Shown: positions 1-10,984 of the stretch, in pieces
Numbering within the stretch: position 1 is the stretch's first letter
Layout of the letters: each line of letters begins with the position of its first letter
Assembly: GCA_035610365.1 (NCBI GenBank)
Contig: CM069435.1
Span: forward strand, 87,887,389-87,951,388
Reading direction: 5' to 3'
DNA length: 64,000 nt
From: Aquatica leii
Taxonomy: Eukaryota; Arthropoda; Insecta; Coleoptera; Lampyridae
Notes under the pieces: model-generated
Told to the model about the DNA's origin: nothing
Databases searched by the model: none
What the model saw: the letters and a program-made list of their open reading frames with translations, nothing else
Made by a program: the position numbers and the translations under genes

Positions 1-1
1 G

Positions 2-217
2 GCGCGGTTTCTCGACCTGACTCCCCTCGATTTCTTCTTCTGGCAACACCTGAAAAATTTAATTCATGAAATAGTTGTTGAAAATGTAGAAGACTTAACA
101 GCTCGGATGGCAGTTATTGCCGAGATCGTCAAAGATAATCCATATATGCTGCAAAACTCAATAGAATCTACAGTTCGAAGAGAACTAAATGAATGGCTCT
201 TCGAACACATGTTTTAA
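2..217 (+). pseudogene. C-terminal fragment of a mariner-like (DDE/D) transposase
   Basis: A 71-codon frame is already open at the window edge and stops at TAA 215-217. It starts with LDLTPLDFFFW, matching the conserved block (S-P-D-L-T-P-L-D-F-F-L-W type) that holds the third catalytic aspartate of many insect mariner-like/Tc1-like transposases. The rest, with EDLTARM and an ending ELNEWLFEHMF, fits the family's helical C-terminus. Such enzymes cut and paste the element between terminal inverted repeats in the nucleus. The N-terminal two thirds lie outside the window, so I cannot say whether this copy was intact. The SP before the catalytic D reads FL here, a likely decay change. Related remnants lie at 15.6-16.2 kb and 60.5-61.2 kb. 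Confidence 0.75.
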
Positions 218-651
218 GTTCAATAAAAATCTAGTATAAATTTGTCCTAAAATTTTAATGACACTTTTCTCGAGCACAAGGTGCATATCTGCGAGTTTAG
301 TCTAAGTGATTATGTGCATTTTGCACGTTAACGGAACAACAAAAGCACAAGTTAGTGAATTACCGAAAAGTTCTGAAAAACGAGCAAAATCACGGTTATT
401 TGACATCTATCGACAGATGCTTACTTAATTTCATCACCGCATTTCTCTAAAAGTATACATGCGCAGCAATTCAAGCGGCACTTGCTTTTTCTCTTCGCTA
501 CCGACTCGAATCCCATTGTCACGTACTAAATCTTAGATTTGTGCCGTTATCTTAAGTTTGCGGTACCCAGTGCATTGGCAAAAAATGATTTTTGTTACAT
601 GCCCTATCAAACCTGAAAATATGTGCACTAATTTCAATAACACCCTGTATA
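218..651 (+). mobile_element. 3' noncoding tail and right terminus of the mariner-like element
   Basis: After the transposase stop there is noncoding sequence ending in ACACCCTGTATA at 640-651. An ACACCCTGTAT end next to TA is common at mariner-like element termini in insects, and these elements duplicate a TA target. The matching left terminus is outside the window, so the boundary is an inference from this short motif. Confidence 0.45.
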
Positions 652-662
652 GTAGCGCTCTA

Positions 663-1190
663 AAAGGTTTGCTGTTGATAGTCCAAAACATATTATCTCA
701 AGTACCGCGTCTGTCAATGCAACTTACCGGACGGTGGCAACCGTTGATCCAAATTTTTCTGTTAATCAACAGTCGGATCTGGTGTTTCGTCATTTGGAAC
801 TCTCTCTACTCGTTTCTCAGGTGGTTTAATAGTACTTCAATGTTGAGTGTGTTCTGGCTGATTGGTTGGAGCTTCTACCATATCTCTTATGTCTGGAAGG
901 TACTCTTGACATCAATCGGTTTCATCCGATGCCTCTGGGTCAAACGAACCTGACTTTTTCGTTGGTACCTGACTTATGCGCAACTGGTCAATATGACGTT
1001 TGAAAGTATGCTCACTGTCAAGTTTCACCAAATAATGAAGTTGTCCGAACTTTTTGATTGTCGTTCCCAGTTTTCATTTTTTTGTATTCACAATTACTTG
1101 TGCTTGTACTCGTTTTCCGACACTTAACCGTCTAGCTATGCGGATTGGAATAACAGTCTTTTTGAACTTGCTTGGTTTCTAAACATCGAA
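663..1190 (-). pseudogene. Integrase C-terminus and polyprotein tail of the gypsy element
   Basis: Read on the minus strand, RLSVGKRVQAQVI is followed by a stop, then KLGTTIKKFGQLHYLVKLD and TFKRHIDQLR. That is the integrase C-terminal fold with the characteristic R-H-x-D-Q-L-R ending of gypsy integrases (979-999). The tail is hydrophilic and proline-rich, as is usual at the end of these polyproteins, and ends near 663. There are several in-frame stops. It abuts the mariner-like terminus at 651. Confidence 0.7.
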
Positions 1191-1309
1191 ACGTCAGAAA
1201 TATACCTTGTTATTGACAGCATTTTTGAAAACTGTTGCTGTTAAAAATTGTTGTCGGATACTTGTTTCAAGCTTTAGGTCTTACGAACCTTGCACGGCCA
1301 ACTCACACA

Positions 1310-2390
1310 GTCGGAGATAGGGGAGGTTCAAGAGAATAATAAGTAAGGGCGCCAGATCATTTATAATTAACACTTCTGCCTCGATCAAGACAGACGGTCC
1401 AAGCTTGTAACGAATTTTTAGGTTCGCAATCCTTGTTACTCTGATGTTCGGGTAATCACAATAAAAGAGAAAGGTATGTTACCATAAAAGAAAGATTAAC
1501 AGGTATAAAAACTTTAATTTAGTAACGTCGATGATTAACACAAGTATATCTAATTCTCAGTGCATAAATGCCAGCAGTATCGGCAACACACAATACATAT
1601 GTAGGTTAAGTCGAAGCGAACAGTGAAGAAAATTTCGTAGTAAATATTGTTTGTACACAGCATGCGATACACACAAAATAATTAATGAAACTACCTTAAT
1701 GGTAATGATAGCAATTACGGAATTAACACTAGCCAAAGTTCCGCGAGTGACTTTTCTGACAGCGATAAAATAATTAAATAAACTTACCCACAATCCAGTA
1801 CCTACTTGGTCGAAGAAAACGTTTTCCCCGGCAAGTGAGCCTGAAATAAAATTGAGTAGCAAATCGTGTCAACACAATGACTCACGAAATCAAGATCTAC
1901 AAAATTGTTAATTATTGCTAAAAGAAAGTCTTCGGTTTTTTTAGTTTTAACCGTAGACTTTATATATAGAGTTATATTCGTCCCACGAAGGTATTTGTCG
2001 ATATTAATCCCTCATTATTCTTTATTCAATAGAAACATGTAGGCCAAAACGTGGTGGAACGGCTATCAAATTAAGAAGAAATTGCAAAAGAATTATAATA
2101 AAACGGAAGTAACTATCTTACCCTGAGACGACTAAATTATTTTAAAAGCGTAATGAAGTTATAATTTGATTTCCATTACAGAGGATGTCATTCGAAATTT
2201 TTCTTTAAGCGACACAGGCCATTTTATATAGTTGTCAGCTTAACGACTTCGTCGTAAAAATGACAGTCACAAGAAAAGATCGGCAGAGGGCGTTAAAACC
2301 GGAATCTAATTTTAATTCAATATACAGGGGTATTAAGTTATAAAAATTTTACACGTAACATACTATTCCTTCCGAAACCTTATTTGCGTA
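1310..2390. other. Unidentified 1.1-kb sequence between the gypsy integrase halves
   Basis: This block splits the integrase core (2395-2560) from its C-terminus (663-1190), so it is probably an insertion or replacement. It holds a 101-codon minus-strand frame (1557-1862) with no recognisable motif. Near 2319 a plus-strand ATACAGGGGTATTA resembles a mariner-like terminus. No target-site duplication could be identified by eye. Confidence 0.35.
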
Positions 2391-2394
2391 AAAA

Positions 2395-2560
2395 AAATTC
2401 TTGAAGGAGTTCAATTGCTAATAGTGATGTAGCTGCTGATACAACCGCTTCGATTTCAGCTCATTTTGTATTTGCGTCTATTATTACAAGAAAGTAATAG
2501 CCTTGATACGGACCCGCTGAGTCAATGTGAATTCGTTACCAGTTTAGTTTAGTTGTAAGG
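2395..2560 (-). pseudogene. Integrase catalytic core, first part, of the gypsy element
   Basis: The minus strand gives RIHIDSAGPYQGYYFLVIID and ANTK*AEIEAV. The first D in HID and the D in IIDA sit where gypsy integrase has WxRxHIDFAGPxxGxxFLVxVDAxSKWxE. An in-frame stop replaces the usual tryptophan. The frame continues to about 2400 (ATSLLAIELLQEFF) and then meets unrelated AT-rich sequence, so the remaining acidic residues of the DDE triad are missing. Confidence 0.7.
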
Positions 2561-2580
2561 GTGCATTTGAAGGACTGCTT

Positions 2581-2772
2581 TTAATTGAAGTGCGTGTCAG
2601 ACTGGCTCGTACTAATCGCTCTATAGTCTATATCCTTGTCAATAGCCTCTAAAAAAACATAACGGCGAGCAAGTTGCTTTATCTTTGTTATTCCTATATG
2701 AGTGCGATGAAGATCTTTAAATACCAACGGTTGTGAGGTCGATGGTATTGCTACATGTTGCCCTCTGAACAC
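2581..2772 (-). pseudogene. Integrase zinc-binding (H2C2-type) region of the gypsy element
   Basis: A 63-codon open stretch reads DLHRTHIGITKIKQLARRYVF and DKDIDYRAISTSQSD. This matches the H-x3-H...CxxC integrase domain of gypsy elements (usual LHxxHxGxxKxKxLARxYxWW and xxDIExxxxxCxxCQ). The histidines are visible. The two cysteines appear as S in ISTSQ, so zinc binding is lost. The domain normally helps integrase multimerise on the cDNA ends. Confidence 0.75.
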
Positions 2773-2920
2773 GAAGATTTTTGGCTGATAAATTCTGAAT
2801 CTGTTGTACTGGTTTTACGCAGTTGTATAATTTTAAATAGATCTTCATTTTTTTGTGTTTCATGTGGAGAATTGATAATTCACATAGTTGTTGATTGCAC
2901 CGTCCGTGTGCGGTCTCTGG

Positions 2921-3196
2921 TTAACAGGTGCTCTTGATAAGCAATCGACATTTGAATTGTCTGTTCCTTTCATAATCGAAGCTTGACCGGAAAGGTACAT
3001 ATCGCTGCAAGCGAGCTGAAGTCTTCAACGGAATCTTTGCATGTTGGTGAAAAATTCGCACGAAGTCTTGATTATCATTAACCAATTTGAATCGTAGTCT
3101 ATACAAATATTGACAGTAATGATCAACGGAAAAGACAATTAAAGCCTCTGCGTCTAGATGGAAGTACTTATGTTCCGCTTGCGTCACATGCGCCAC
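2921..3196 (-). pseudogene. RNase H fragment of the gypsy element
   Basis: A 91-codon open stretch has the Ty3/gypsy RNase H layout: KYFHLDAEALIVFSVDHY (usual form KYxQxxxEALAIVxGVxxF), then QYLYRLRFKLVNDNQDF (usual YLYGRxFxLxTDHKPL) and KIPLKTSARLQRYVPF. It corresponds to the second half of RNase H, following the RT at higher coordinates. The expected T-D-H is changed to N-D-N, which would damage activity. The integrase zinc-binding region follows within about 150 bases. Confidence 0.8.
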
Positions 3197-3229
3197 ATTG
3201 CGCTGTCCACTTAAATGTTATATTCTTCT

Positions 3230-4130
3230 GGACTAGTTTACACAATGGTGCAATAATGGTTAATGTATTTGAAATAAACCGGGAATAGTGAGTGACCATA
3301 CCTAAAAATTTTCTTACTTCATCAGTTGATGTCGGTAAGTTGATGATAGCTGTTGATGGTAAGTTTTATATACGGTTAACCTCCTCAATATGTTCTAAGA
3401 GTTCTATACGTTCTTTTAATTGTGGTGCAAGTCAAAGTTTTGTAATTGATTGAGACAAGTTATCAAATTTTCTTGGCATTTTTTTCTATTAGCTTCATGT
3501 ATTATGATGTCATCAAAATAGAATTCTGTTTTTGGTATTCCCTGCGAAATTTTGTTCATGCTTCTGTTAAACGCCGATGAGCAGTTTTGATGTCGAATGA
3601 CAATTGGTTCATTTGGTAAGTGTCTTTTATGAGGGGTTTATGTGTAGGTACACTGTAAACAGGTCCAATCGATAGAAAAAACGAGAATCGCGTAATTGTT
3701 AAAAATATCATCAATCTTCTGGATAGAGTAAGATGAATCTGTCAACCGTTCATTTATCCCAACTTTATAGTCAACGCAAAGGTTTATCGCTTCATCACTT
3801 TTGGGAATAATTACCAATGGTGTAAATTGAGTCCTTTCTCAACTCGATCTCGAAGAGCGTACGGGACGTCACGTTTTCGACGGTACACAGGTGTTGTATT
3901 TTCTCAAAGTTTGGCACACAATCGATTTTTTTCTCGAAAATATCTGGATACATGTTAATGGTTTCATTACTGTTACTTATGCTATTAATAGAATGTGTTG
4001 ATGTATCGGCTGGATGCTGTTTATTGATTTCATTCAAATTGATTTTTAGCTGACGAATCCACACTCGACCAAATATGGCTTTGGAACAATTTTCCTATCA
4101 GGAACAAACACGTTCTGAGTTTAAGATCAA
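3230..4130 (-). pseudogene. Reverse transcriptase fragment of the gypsy element
   Basis: The N-terminal part (minus 4064-3795) contains WIRQLKINLNEI and DIFEKKIDCVPNFE, like the start of gypsy RT where the polyprotein leads into the palm. Further down, GIPKTEFYFDDIIIH places the catalytic YxDD box as YFDD at 3509-3520. It is preceded by SAFNRSMNKI, which fits the usual P-x-x-F-x-x-x-M block. Frames shift between these pieces and stops are present. RT copies the element RNA into cDNA inside virus-like particles. This copy cannot be functional. Confidence 0.75.
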
Positions 4131-4184
4131 AATCCTACGCTTGCTTGATGTAAGGGAATGTTCAAATTCGGTTTTGCAAACAGG

Positions 4185-4270
4185 TCTCTAGGTAAAAACG
4201 TATCCTCCGAACCTGAGTCAGCTTGGAGTCTTACAGGTTTTCTTTCGACTTTGATTTGAACACCGGTGGA
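4185..4270 (-). pseudogene. Retropepsin-like protease fragment of the gypsy element
   Basis: On the minus strand RLQADSGSEDTFLP can be read. The D-S-G at 4211-4219 matches the catalytic D-[ST]-G of retroviral-type aspartic proteases, which cut the polyprotein. It lies directly upstream of the RT N-terminal part, as expected for Ty3/gypsy pol. The frame breaks soon afterwards. The flap and the second conserved motif were not found. Confidence 0.55.
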
Positions 4271-4330
4271 ACCTTCTCATTTTTAATGAAATTTGTTGAT
4301 TCATTTTCTTATGGGAACTGACCTACTTTT

Positions 4331-7300
4331 TAAGGTTTTTTTACTATTTTTTTGCGTTTTTTAACCTTTGTACATGTAGTTAAAATATCTATTGTTTTTT
4401 TGTACTCTGTTTTTACGCATCTTTTTTTTACCTTTTGCAATAATTGATTTAGTTTCTTCATTTTCTTAATTTGTTCAAGTATCTATAACTTTCTGTAAAT
4501 GTTTCGTTAAAAGCTCATTTTTGTTTGCTAAGTTTTTTTTTCGTTTTTAAGAACACAAAAATGAGATCACAGTAATTATGTTAAATTATATTCCGCGCGT
4601 CGTTTTATTGCTTGTTAAGGTTATATACAAGGTGATGCACAAATGTGATTACAAACAATACCTAAAATAATTAACCGTTAACTCATACCGCTTAATTTAA
4701 ATTTTAATTAAATAAAATATGTAAAAGAGATTGCTGAACAAAGTTGAAATTAATTTCGATTTGTGTTCGACCAAGCGCAGGTGGATTTGAACCGTTATTT
4801 ATTATGACTATTGGCTTAATATCGTCCTTTGTGTCGTTTAATTAGAGGACTATTTATGGGCTTTGGCGTTTAGTCTTATTTTAATGATTTTATCACTTGT
4901 AAAATATTTGTCGACTTTGAAATTGAAGGTTTAGCTGTAACCAACTAAATTTTTTAAAGTTTTTTTTATATACACGGTTTTAGATAAATAATTGAAAAAA
5001 TAACTTTTTTTTGTTTTAAAACACAGTAATGGTATTGGTATTTAAATTTTTTTGGCATATGTTAGAATCAAGGTTAAAGAAGGTCAGATGTAGGGTAAAA
5101 CCGGAAGCCACGCCTACTATAATAGTCAAAAACGAAACCTTATTTTTGAAAATAATTTTTGTAGTGTAGAAGCTTCTTACGCGTAAGTTGCTTGATAACA
5201 ACGTTCTTACAACACGGAAATTAACAAGTGGGCGTGGTTTAATTTTGCGTTGTTATTACTAACACGTTTTTGTCGCATTCTAGATTATCGGACCCTTACA
5301 TCAAAAACTTGTCTCGTCAAGATTTTTGTTTTTTATTACAACGTACTTTAATTTCTATAGGTATACGCGATTATGCAGCACGCTCGACAAACTTTTATTA
5401 AAAGAAGTTTTTAAACAAGAAACAAAAATAATGCCAACTACAAACTGATAATTTAATTAAATCGTTTCGATGCTTAGCCGAACAAGCACTTAATCCCCAA
5501 CCCGTAGAATCTTGTTTTAATTTACTTTAACCTTTTTTTTACTTCCGTTTTAAAAAGCATTCTTTTACAAATTACAAGTGTAGCTTTTGTTAGAAAAAAC
5601 TTTGTTATTTAAGATGAAAATGTAAATACTTTAAGAAGTTTGGGTTCATTTACTATACGTGAGATCTCTTTTACAGGAAAAGAACCCAGCTTAAGTATGT
5701 TACATCGAAACAACCGTTTTTAAATCAATACACGTCGCAAGACCTAAATCGAGGTCAAATTTACCTACGTTTGGATAAATCACTTCTGGTCCTTTAAATA
5801 ACATGCGAGTAAAACGAAATAAAACGAATAAATCGATTTCAGGTGAAAGTGGTTTATTATTTATTTGGGGGCATAAGTAAAAGATTAATGACGATTACAT
5901 TTCAAAATGTTTGTTTTTTGTTGTTTAATCGAGCAAATATTTTGGCAAATTGTTTGTTTGTGTTGGTGGACATCATGACTTACTGCTAGGATTAGCAGTA
6001 ATTAGTTGTGATTAAAACTACAACAGATGCTATTTATTATGTCGCGTTTGGTTGTGTTTTGTAAAAATAATTAGATTTTACTTTGACATTAACAATTCGT
6101 ATGGTTATGCTATGGTGAAAATAAATCTAAAAAAAAATTAAACTTTTTTAGGTATTAAAACGGTTATGTCCCAGTATGAAATTGTGCAAATCGATAATAA
6201 TTTTACAACCGTATGGTGGCGCCATCACGCGGGTTTTTGTGAAAGTAAAACGAAAGTGAGAATCCAAACTGTAGTACAGATTTCTACTTTATATCGCTTA
6301 AAATTTGAATTCTACTTGTGAATGTTAATTTTGATACTCGTGTGATGGAGCTACTTGGTTTGAAACATATAGATACTTGGATTTGTTATTAGTTGCTGAC
6401 TAATATTTTTTTTAGTGACTATGTAGTATGTTTATGTTATTTGGTGACATAGAAATTTAATGTTTATGCAAAGTATCAACTATGCGCTTAAAAAACATGT
6501 AATCGCCTACAAAACTTTAACCTTAATCCGATTATAAAACTAAAATTCTGTAATGCTTGTAATCCTGATACTGCGTTTTCGAGTCTTTTTGGTTTCGCCG
6601 CGTTCGTCTGTTTGTTCTTAAACTAAGGACGAATCGATTGAACCGGCAAAACCCGGAAGGCGCTTCATCATTTTAATATCTGCGTTTTTAAATCGCTAAA
6701 ACACGGCGACAATTTTTTTTTCAGGCGACGCTGACAAAAAACTTTAGATTAAATCATATCACGCTCGTTTTAATGCTCGACCGTACAGTAATTACGTGAT
6801 TTAGACACAAAAGACCGTAACTAAAAAATAACTTTCGAATTTGCGCAAAAAATTTCTCATTAAATACTTAATTAAAAATGCCAAGAAAATGAAAGGTCGC
6901 ATCTTTTTTTTTATGAAGTTTGACTTAAATTAAACTAAAAAGCAACTGTTAAGATAAAATGTTTTGTTTTATTTTTGTGTGTTTTAAGCAACTTTTATGG
7001 TTTTGACGTTATGTACGTTTACCTAGTGAAACACTGCTCGTGTGAAGGGTTAAGTTAGTATGCATTTAGCAGACGTGTTCGTGTTTTCATAAAAATAGTA
7101 GTGATTGTGTTACCGGATTAATGATCTAAGAAAGCACGCTATAACTATGAATTATTCTTATCTTTCTTGACTTTTAACCACAAACACAAATCTAATTATA
7201 GTTGATCGAGCGAAAGCAAGTTTTTGAAGTCTAAGGTTGTCCAGGATATAAAATCAAAAGCTTTAAGTCTTACAGAAGAAACCTCGCAGGTTTACGCGTA

Positions 7301-8440
7301 GGTGTAACTAGCTGGAGTAGTCCGTTTGCTAAGTTTGTTGACAATGGAACAGGTGGTTTTCAAAGTATACTGGGCCCAACAAAAGTAGCCTGTTTTAAGT
7401 TACTCTACAGTTTACTGTGACTATTGTCATCTTGTATTGTATTATATTCTATCGTTCACCTGTATCGGTTAGGTTTTGTAGATTTTTATTTGGTCGATCT
7501 TCTGGAGCAGACAAATTATGGTTTACTGTTTCTTAAGTTAAACCCGTAAACTTGCAAAAAGTACTTATCAAAATCGTTTTTAGGTCGTTGTTTTGGTGCG
7601 CAATTAGGGAGAAAAGTACAAACTACTAGGGGTGGATTTTAACTAGAAAGGTACTCGTAACATAACATTTTTGACAGTTTGGCGTATTAGAAATGGCACT
7701 TCATTTTTAATAGCAAATACATTTTTTGAGCAATATGAGGATAACCGAGTTTTGAAAAAATCGGACTCTTGGACTTATTTTAAAACACGTAACGTTAAAA
7801 AGTAAAAATTAGGTTTTTAACGGGACTTTTCCATTTACATGTACATACGTTCAATATAGACGTTGATTTTGTAAAGAACGTTTGAGACTGAAGGTGTATT
7901 CGTTTAAGTGCGCGTTGTAATTAGTTCATCTACAGATCCACGGGAAGGTTTTGGTTTTTAACGACTGTGGATTTAAACAGAGCCATGATTGAAGTTTTGG
8001 AATTTGAAATTATTAGTACTTACGATTAGGCTTCTGAGAGAAATTGTTTCTATTCTAGGATGGAAGGTAGAGTAGTTGTCAATGGTGCTTTTCTAAGTTT
8101 ACAGTTCTTTGCTTTTAATGAGCTTTACGTGTGAAATTAATTCTTACTGATCTTGTGGTATGGTAATCGGGTACAGATTCTGCCGGGTTAGTCGGAACTA
8201 CGACCGGAAACTAAGAAATTGATAATGGTGGTAGACGCGTGTTACAGTTACGAGGTACTGACAGAAATTGATTAGTTTTTATTTTGACATAGAGGTTAGC
8301 GTAGCTAGCAGCTGATAATGCGGTTATGGGTTTAAAGCGTAACACGATGAGTAGCATCGAAAACGTGTAATAGATGAACCCTTAGCTTTTGATTTTTGAA
8401 TTGTTGTTAGTAGTGTAAGTTAGAGAGTTCTGTGACAAGA
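4331..8440. other. AT-rich stretch with no recognised gene
   Basis: No reading frame here exceeds about 61 codons and none resembles a known protein. There are many homopolymer A and T runs. I see no repeat structure, RNA gene or element terminus that I can support. It could be intergenic or intronic. Confidence 0.5.
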
Positions 8441-8448
8441 GGAGAAGT

Positions 8449-9055
8449 GTTTCTCCTTCCTGACTTACATAGAGAGGTCGGATGACCTACACATTACCCA
8501 TATGAGGAGGAGTACTCCTCGCCACTGACCTACACAGAAAAAAATTCACACATTACACAGGACACCGTGACCTATATACAAAGCTGCGAATGATCTAAAG
8601 TAACCGCACTCCTCCATGACCTACATACAAAGGTTCCTTCAGACCCAATTACTATATAGAGTAATTTCATATTGTATTTATTAATTGTACATTGTATCTA
8701 ATAACTTAAAATAATAAGTTACAATAAATCATAAGCTGAGCTAAAATAATTTATAAGCAAAATTAGTATTAGCATAAGGGATAAAATTGAAAGTGTAATA
8801 GATAATATACTATATGTGGTACAGATGATTAATAGAAACGTAGTTAGTCGAGCCACATTTATCTAATAAGTGGTTGTAATGCAGAGTTTCAATTAGTTTG
8901 TACAAAACTATTAAAGGATTAGTACACTAGGAAAAATCCTCCTTCTCCTGTGGAATGTCTTGCTCTGTGTAGGTCAGTGAGGAGGAGTACTCCTTCTCTT
9001 GTGTGTTATATGTAGGTCAACCGACCCCTCTATGTAGGTTAGGGAAAAAGAGTAT
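8449..9055. repeat. Foldback element with long imperfect inverted arms
   Basis: The left arm (about 8449-8565) and the reverse complement of the right arm (about 8925-9055) align over more than 80 bases with scattered differences. Shared blocks include CATAGAG, GTCGG.TGACCTACA, AGGAGTACTCCTC and CACTGACCTACACAG. The arms are built from repeats of a TGACCTACA-type unit. The 360-base loop is very AT-rich and noncoding. Such foldbacks are usually nonautonomous DNA elements. No transposase is present. The element is followed directly by a PLE 3' end at 9085. Confidence 0.7.
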
Positions 9056-9084
9056 GCAACCGGTTGCTTGTTTGAGTTTTGCGA

Positions 9085-9200
9085 TTTATCTCACGCCCTG
9101 ATGAAGCCCCTTACGAAAGTGGGCAAAACGTTGGTAACTTCGGTTACAAAAATGACACGGTCCAAACCAAACCCAGAAGACATTCTTATCTTAGTATATG
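9085..9200 (+). mobile_element. Penelope-like element 3' end (copy E) with hammerhead-like motif
   Basis: This piece shares ACGCCCTGATGAAGCCCC, TTACGAAAGTGGGC and ACACGGTCCAAAC with the 3' ends of the coding PLE copies in this window (24.28-24.37 kb and 27.23-27.32 kb). CTGATGA lies at 9098-9104. The second box reads CAAAACG where other copies have CGAAACG. It is followed by a perfect GTAAC-TTCG-GTTAC hairpin. Only the terminal 115 bases remain, with no coding part. Confidence 0.65.
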
Positions 9201-10870
9201 TGTTAAACGTTTGAAAAACTAAATTATTTAAAAAACACAGATTGATACAACAGAAGCAGATTATTTTAAGTGGCGTTAATGTCTGTTACGTATAGCGCGG
9301 ATTACGGCTAAGTAACGAAACCATGTAACGGTAGAGGTGATAAAGTGGCAAAAACGGAACATTGCTTTTATGTCTTTTGACCTGAATTTTCGTATAAGAA
9401 GACGGAAGAAACTGCAAGTGACTTAAATTAAGTAAGTATGCGAATGACAAAAAAATCCGTTCATTAGGTGAATGTTAAATGTTTTTATGTATAAGGTTTG
9501 TAAGAGGTGACAAAATTGGTTGTGGAGTTGTTTTGTAGTTGGGCGCTGTAAGAAAACAACGGTTATCTTAAATGTAAGAAAAGTACGATGGTTACAGAGG
9601 TTTCGTTATTCTCTACTGGGCATATAATTCTTTGGTGAACTACCGTTGTTTAATTTGTGTTGACGATGGGGCGATGTGGCAGCAACAGTGTAAAGGAGAT
9701 GGCAAATACTGTGTAGCGGTGGTGTTAGGAGTCACTGTTTTAAATATATGGAGTATTAGTAATTACTTAATTAATTTTGATTAAGGCTACAACTGTTCTT
9801 TATTCTGTATGCACATTGTAGTGTTATGTAAAAAATTAAATGTTATTTAGATAATAATAATTTGTACGGTTATACTATGACATATGTAAAGAGCGCAAAT
9901 ATGTTCGTTTTTGCATGAGTAGTTGTGTTATAATTTCAGTTTAATTATTCATTAATGCTGTAGGAAAACATTTTTAAAGGTTTCAATATAAATGATGTGT
10001 GTTTTTATATTTTTGGTTTCGTGGTAGTGATCTGTTGGCTACTAACAGTTTTCAAAAATATGCAAATTTTCAGGGTTTTAAGTTTTTGAAAATTCTTTTT
10101 ATCATTTTAGGGATAATGGATAATTTTGAATATCAAGGTAGTTTTGAGGTTATTACATTTTTTATCTCTGCTTTAATGGGATTAAGATAATTTTTAGATG
10201 ACTAAAACATATACAGACTTTGCACTAAAAACGTGTTATTGACAATTTTTGAAGGTAGACTGGGGAGTGGGAGAACTTACTAATTACCTCGGTTTAAAGC
10301 GTAGGGAACTGATGCAAAATATAAAGTATGACTAAGTAGATGTTAACCGTGACTCAAATAATAAAGTCTACGCCGTTTTATTTTTGGTTGTGCTAATAGT
10401 AGAACGCCGTTTTTTTAGGTGATGCGTAGCTTTGAGTCACAAATTTTATTTGTTATTTTCTTGTTTCGTGTGCTGTTTTTCATACGTTTTTTGATTGGAA
10501 TTTGGTTACATTTTTATACTGGACGATTCAATTTTTTGGATTTAGTATGACTGGCAGAAGCGTTTGTTAGTTTATCGAAAACTACAATCTAATGTTTTTG
10601 GCTACACAAAGTTTTTATACGTACTGAACGCCATTAAAACAATTGTCTGGTTTTTAACTTAGTGGTGGATTTAGAGGAATTTTCAACACGACTTTAGCCT
10701 ACGGAAGCGTACGGATTGTACTTAAATTTACTCTTAAATGCAAAAACATAGGATTAAAAACATATACGCATCAGTTGCAAAATGTTCAGTGCTTAAACTA
10801 CGTGCTGGTCGTGGAGCGTACAACGGACGAGAAATATGTAACAGCGATGGCAAAATAAACGTGAGCTAGA
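9201..10870. other. AT-rich stretch with no recognised gene
   Basis: The longest frame is 63 codons (9999-10190, plus), T-rich and without a motif. No repeats or RNA genes are visible. Confidence 0.45.
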
Positions 10871-10876
10871 CATTTA

Positions 10877-10984
10877 TAGCCGTGTTCATAATCTATTTAG
10901 ACCAGGTTTAAACTTAGTCGTCCTATTAATTATGATAGGACGACTAAGTTTAAACGTGGTCTAAATTTACTATGAACACGGCTA
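10877..10984. repeat. 108-base near-perfect hairpin, possible tiny foldback MITE
   Basis: Two 50-base arms (10877-10926 and 10935-10984) are inverted copies with about five mismatches around an 8-base loop TAATTATG. The arms begin TAGCCGTGTTCATA and end with GTCGTCCTAT next to the loop. The outermost bases are TA on both sides, compatible with a Tc1/mariner-type TA target duplication. If transcribed it would form a long dsRNA stem of small-RNA precursor size. No coding potential. Confidence 0.8.

Larger units (their letters stand above)
663..4330 (-). mobile_element. Degraded Ty3/gypsy-type retroelement pol region
   Basis: Reading the minus strand from about 4330 down to 663, the pieces come in Ty3/gypsy order: aspartic protease, reverse transcriptase, RNase H, integrase zinc-binding region, integrase core, integrase C-terminus. 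Every piece is interrupted by stops or frameshifts, so the element is dead. About 1.1 kb of unrelated sequence (roughly 1310-2390) sits between the two integrase halves and is probably a later insertion. I found no long terminal repeats and no gag. The RT-RNase H-integrase order, with integrase last, separates it from copia-type elements. Confidence 0.8.

Noticed and set aside
558-953. 131-codon plus-strand frame
   Set aside because: It crosses the mariner-like terminus and is the antisense of the gypsy integrase C-terminus and polyprotein tail.
1741-1862. Possible short exon with TTTATTTCAG and GTAAGT signals on the minus strand
   Set aside because: The implied intron would be only 32 bases, too short for an insect intron, and joining the pieces gives a stop in frame.
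9056-9070. GCAACCGGTTGC palindrome as a regulatory site
   Set aside because: A single short palindrome at the foldback/PLE junction, most likely coincidental.
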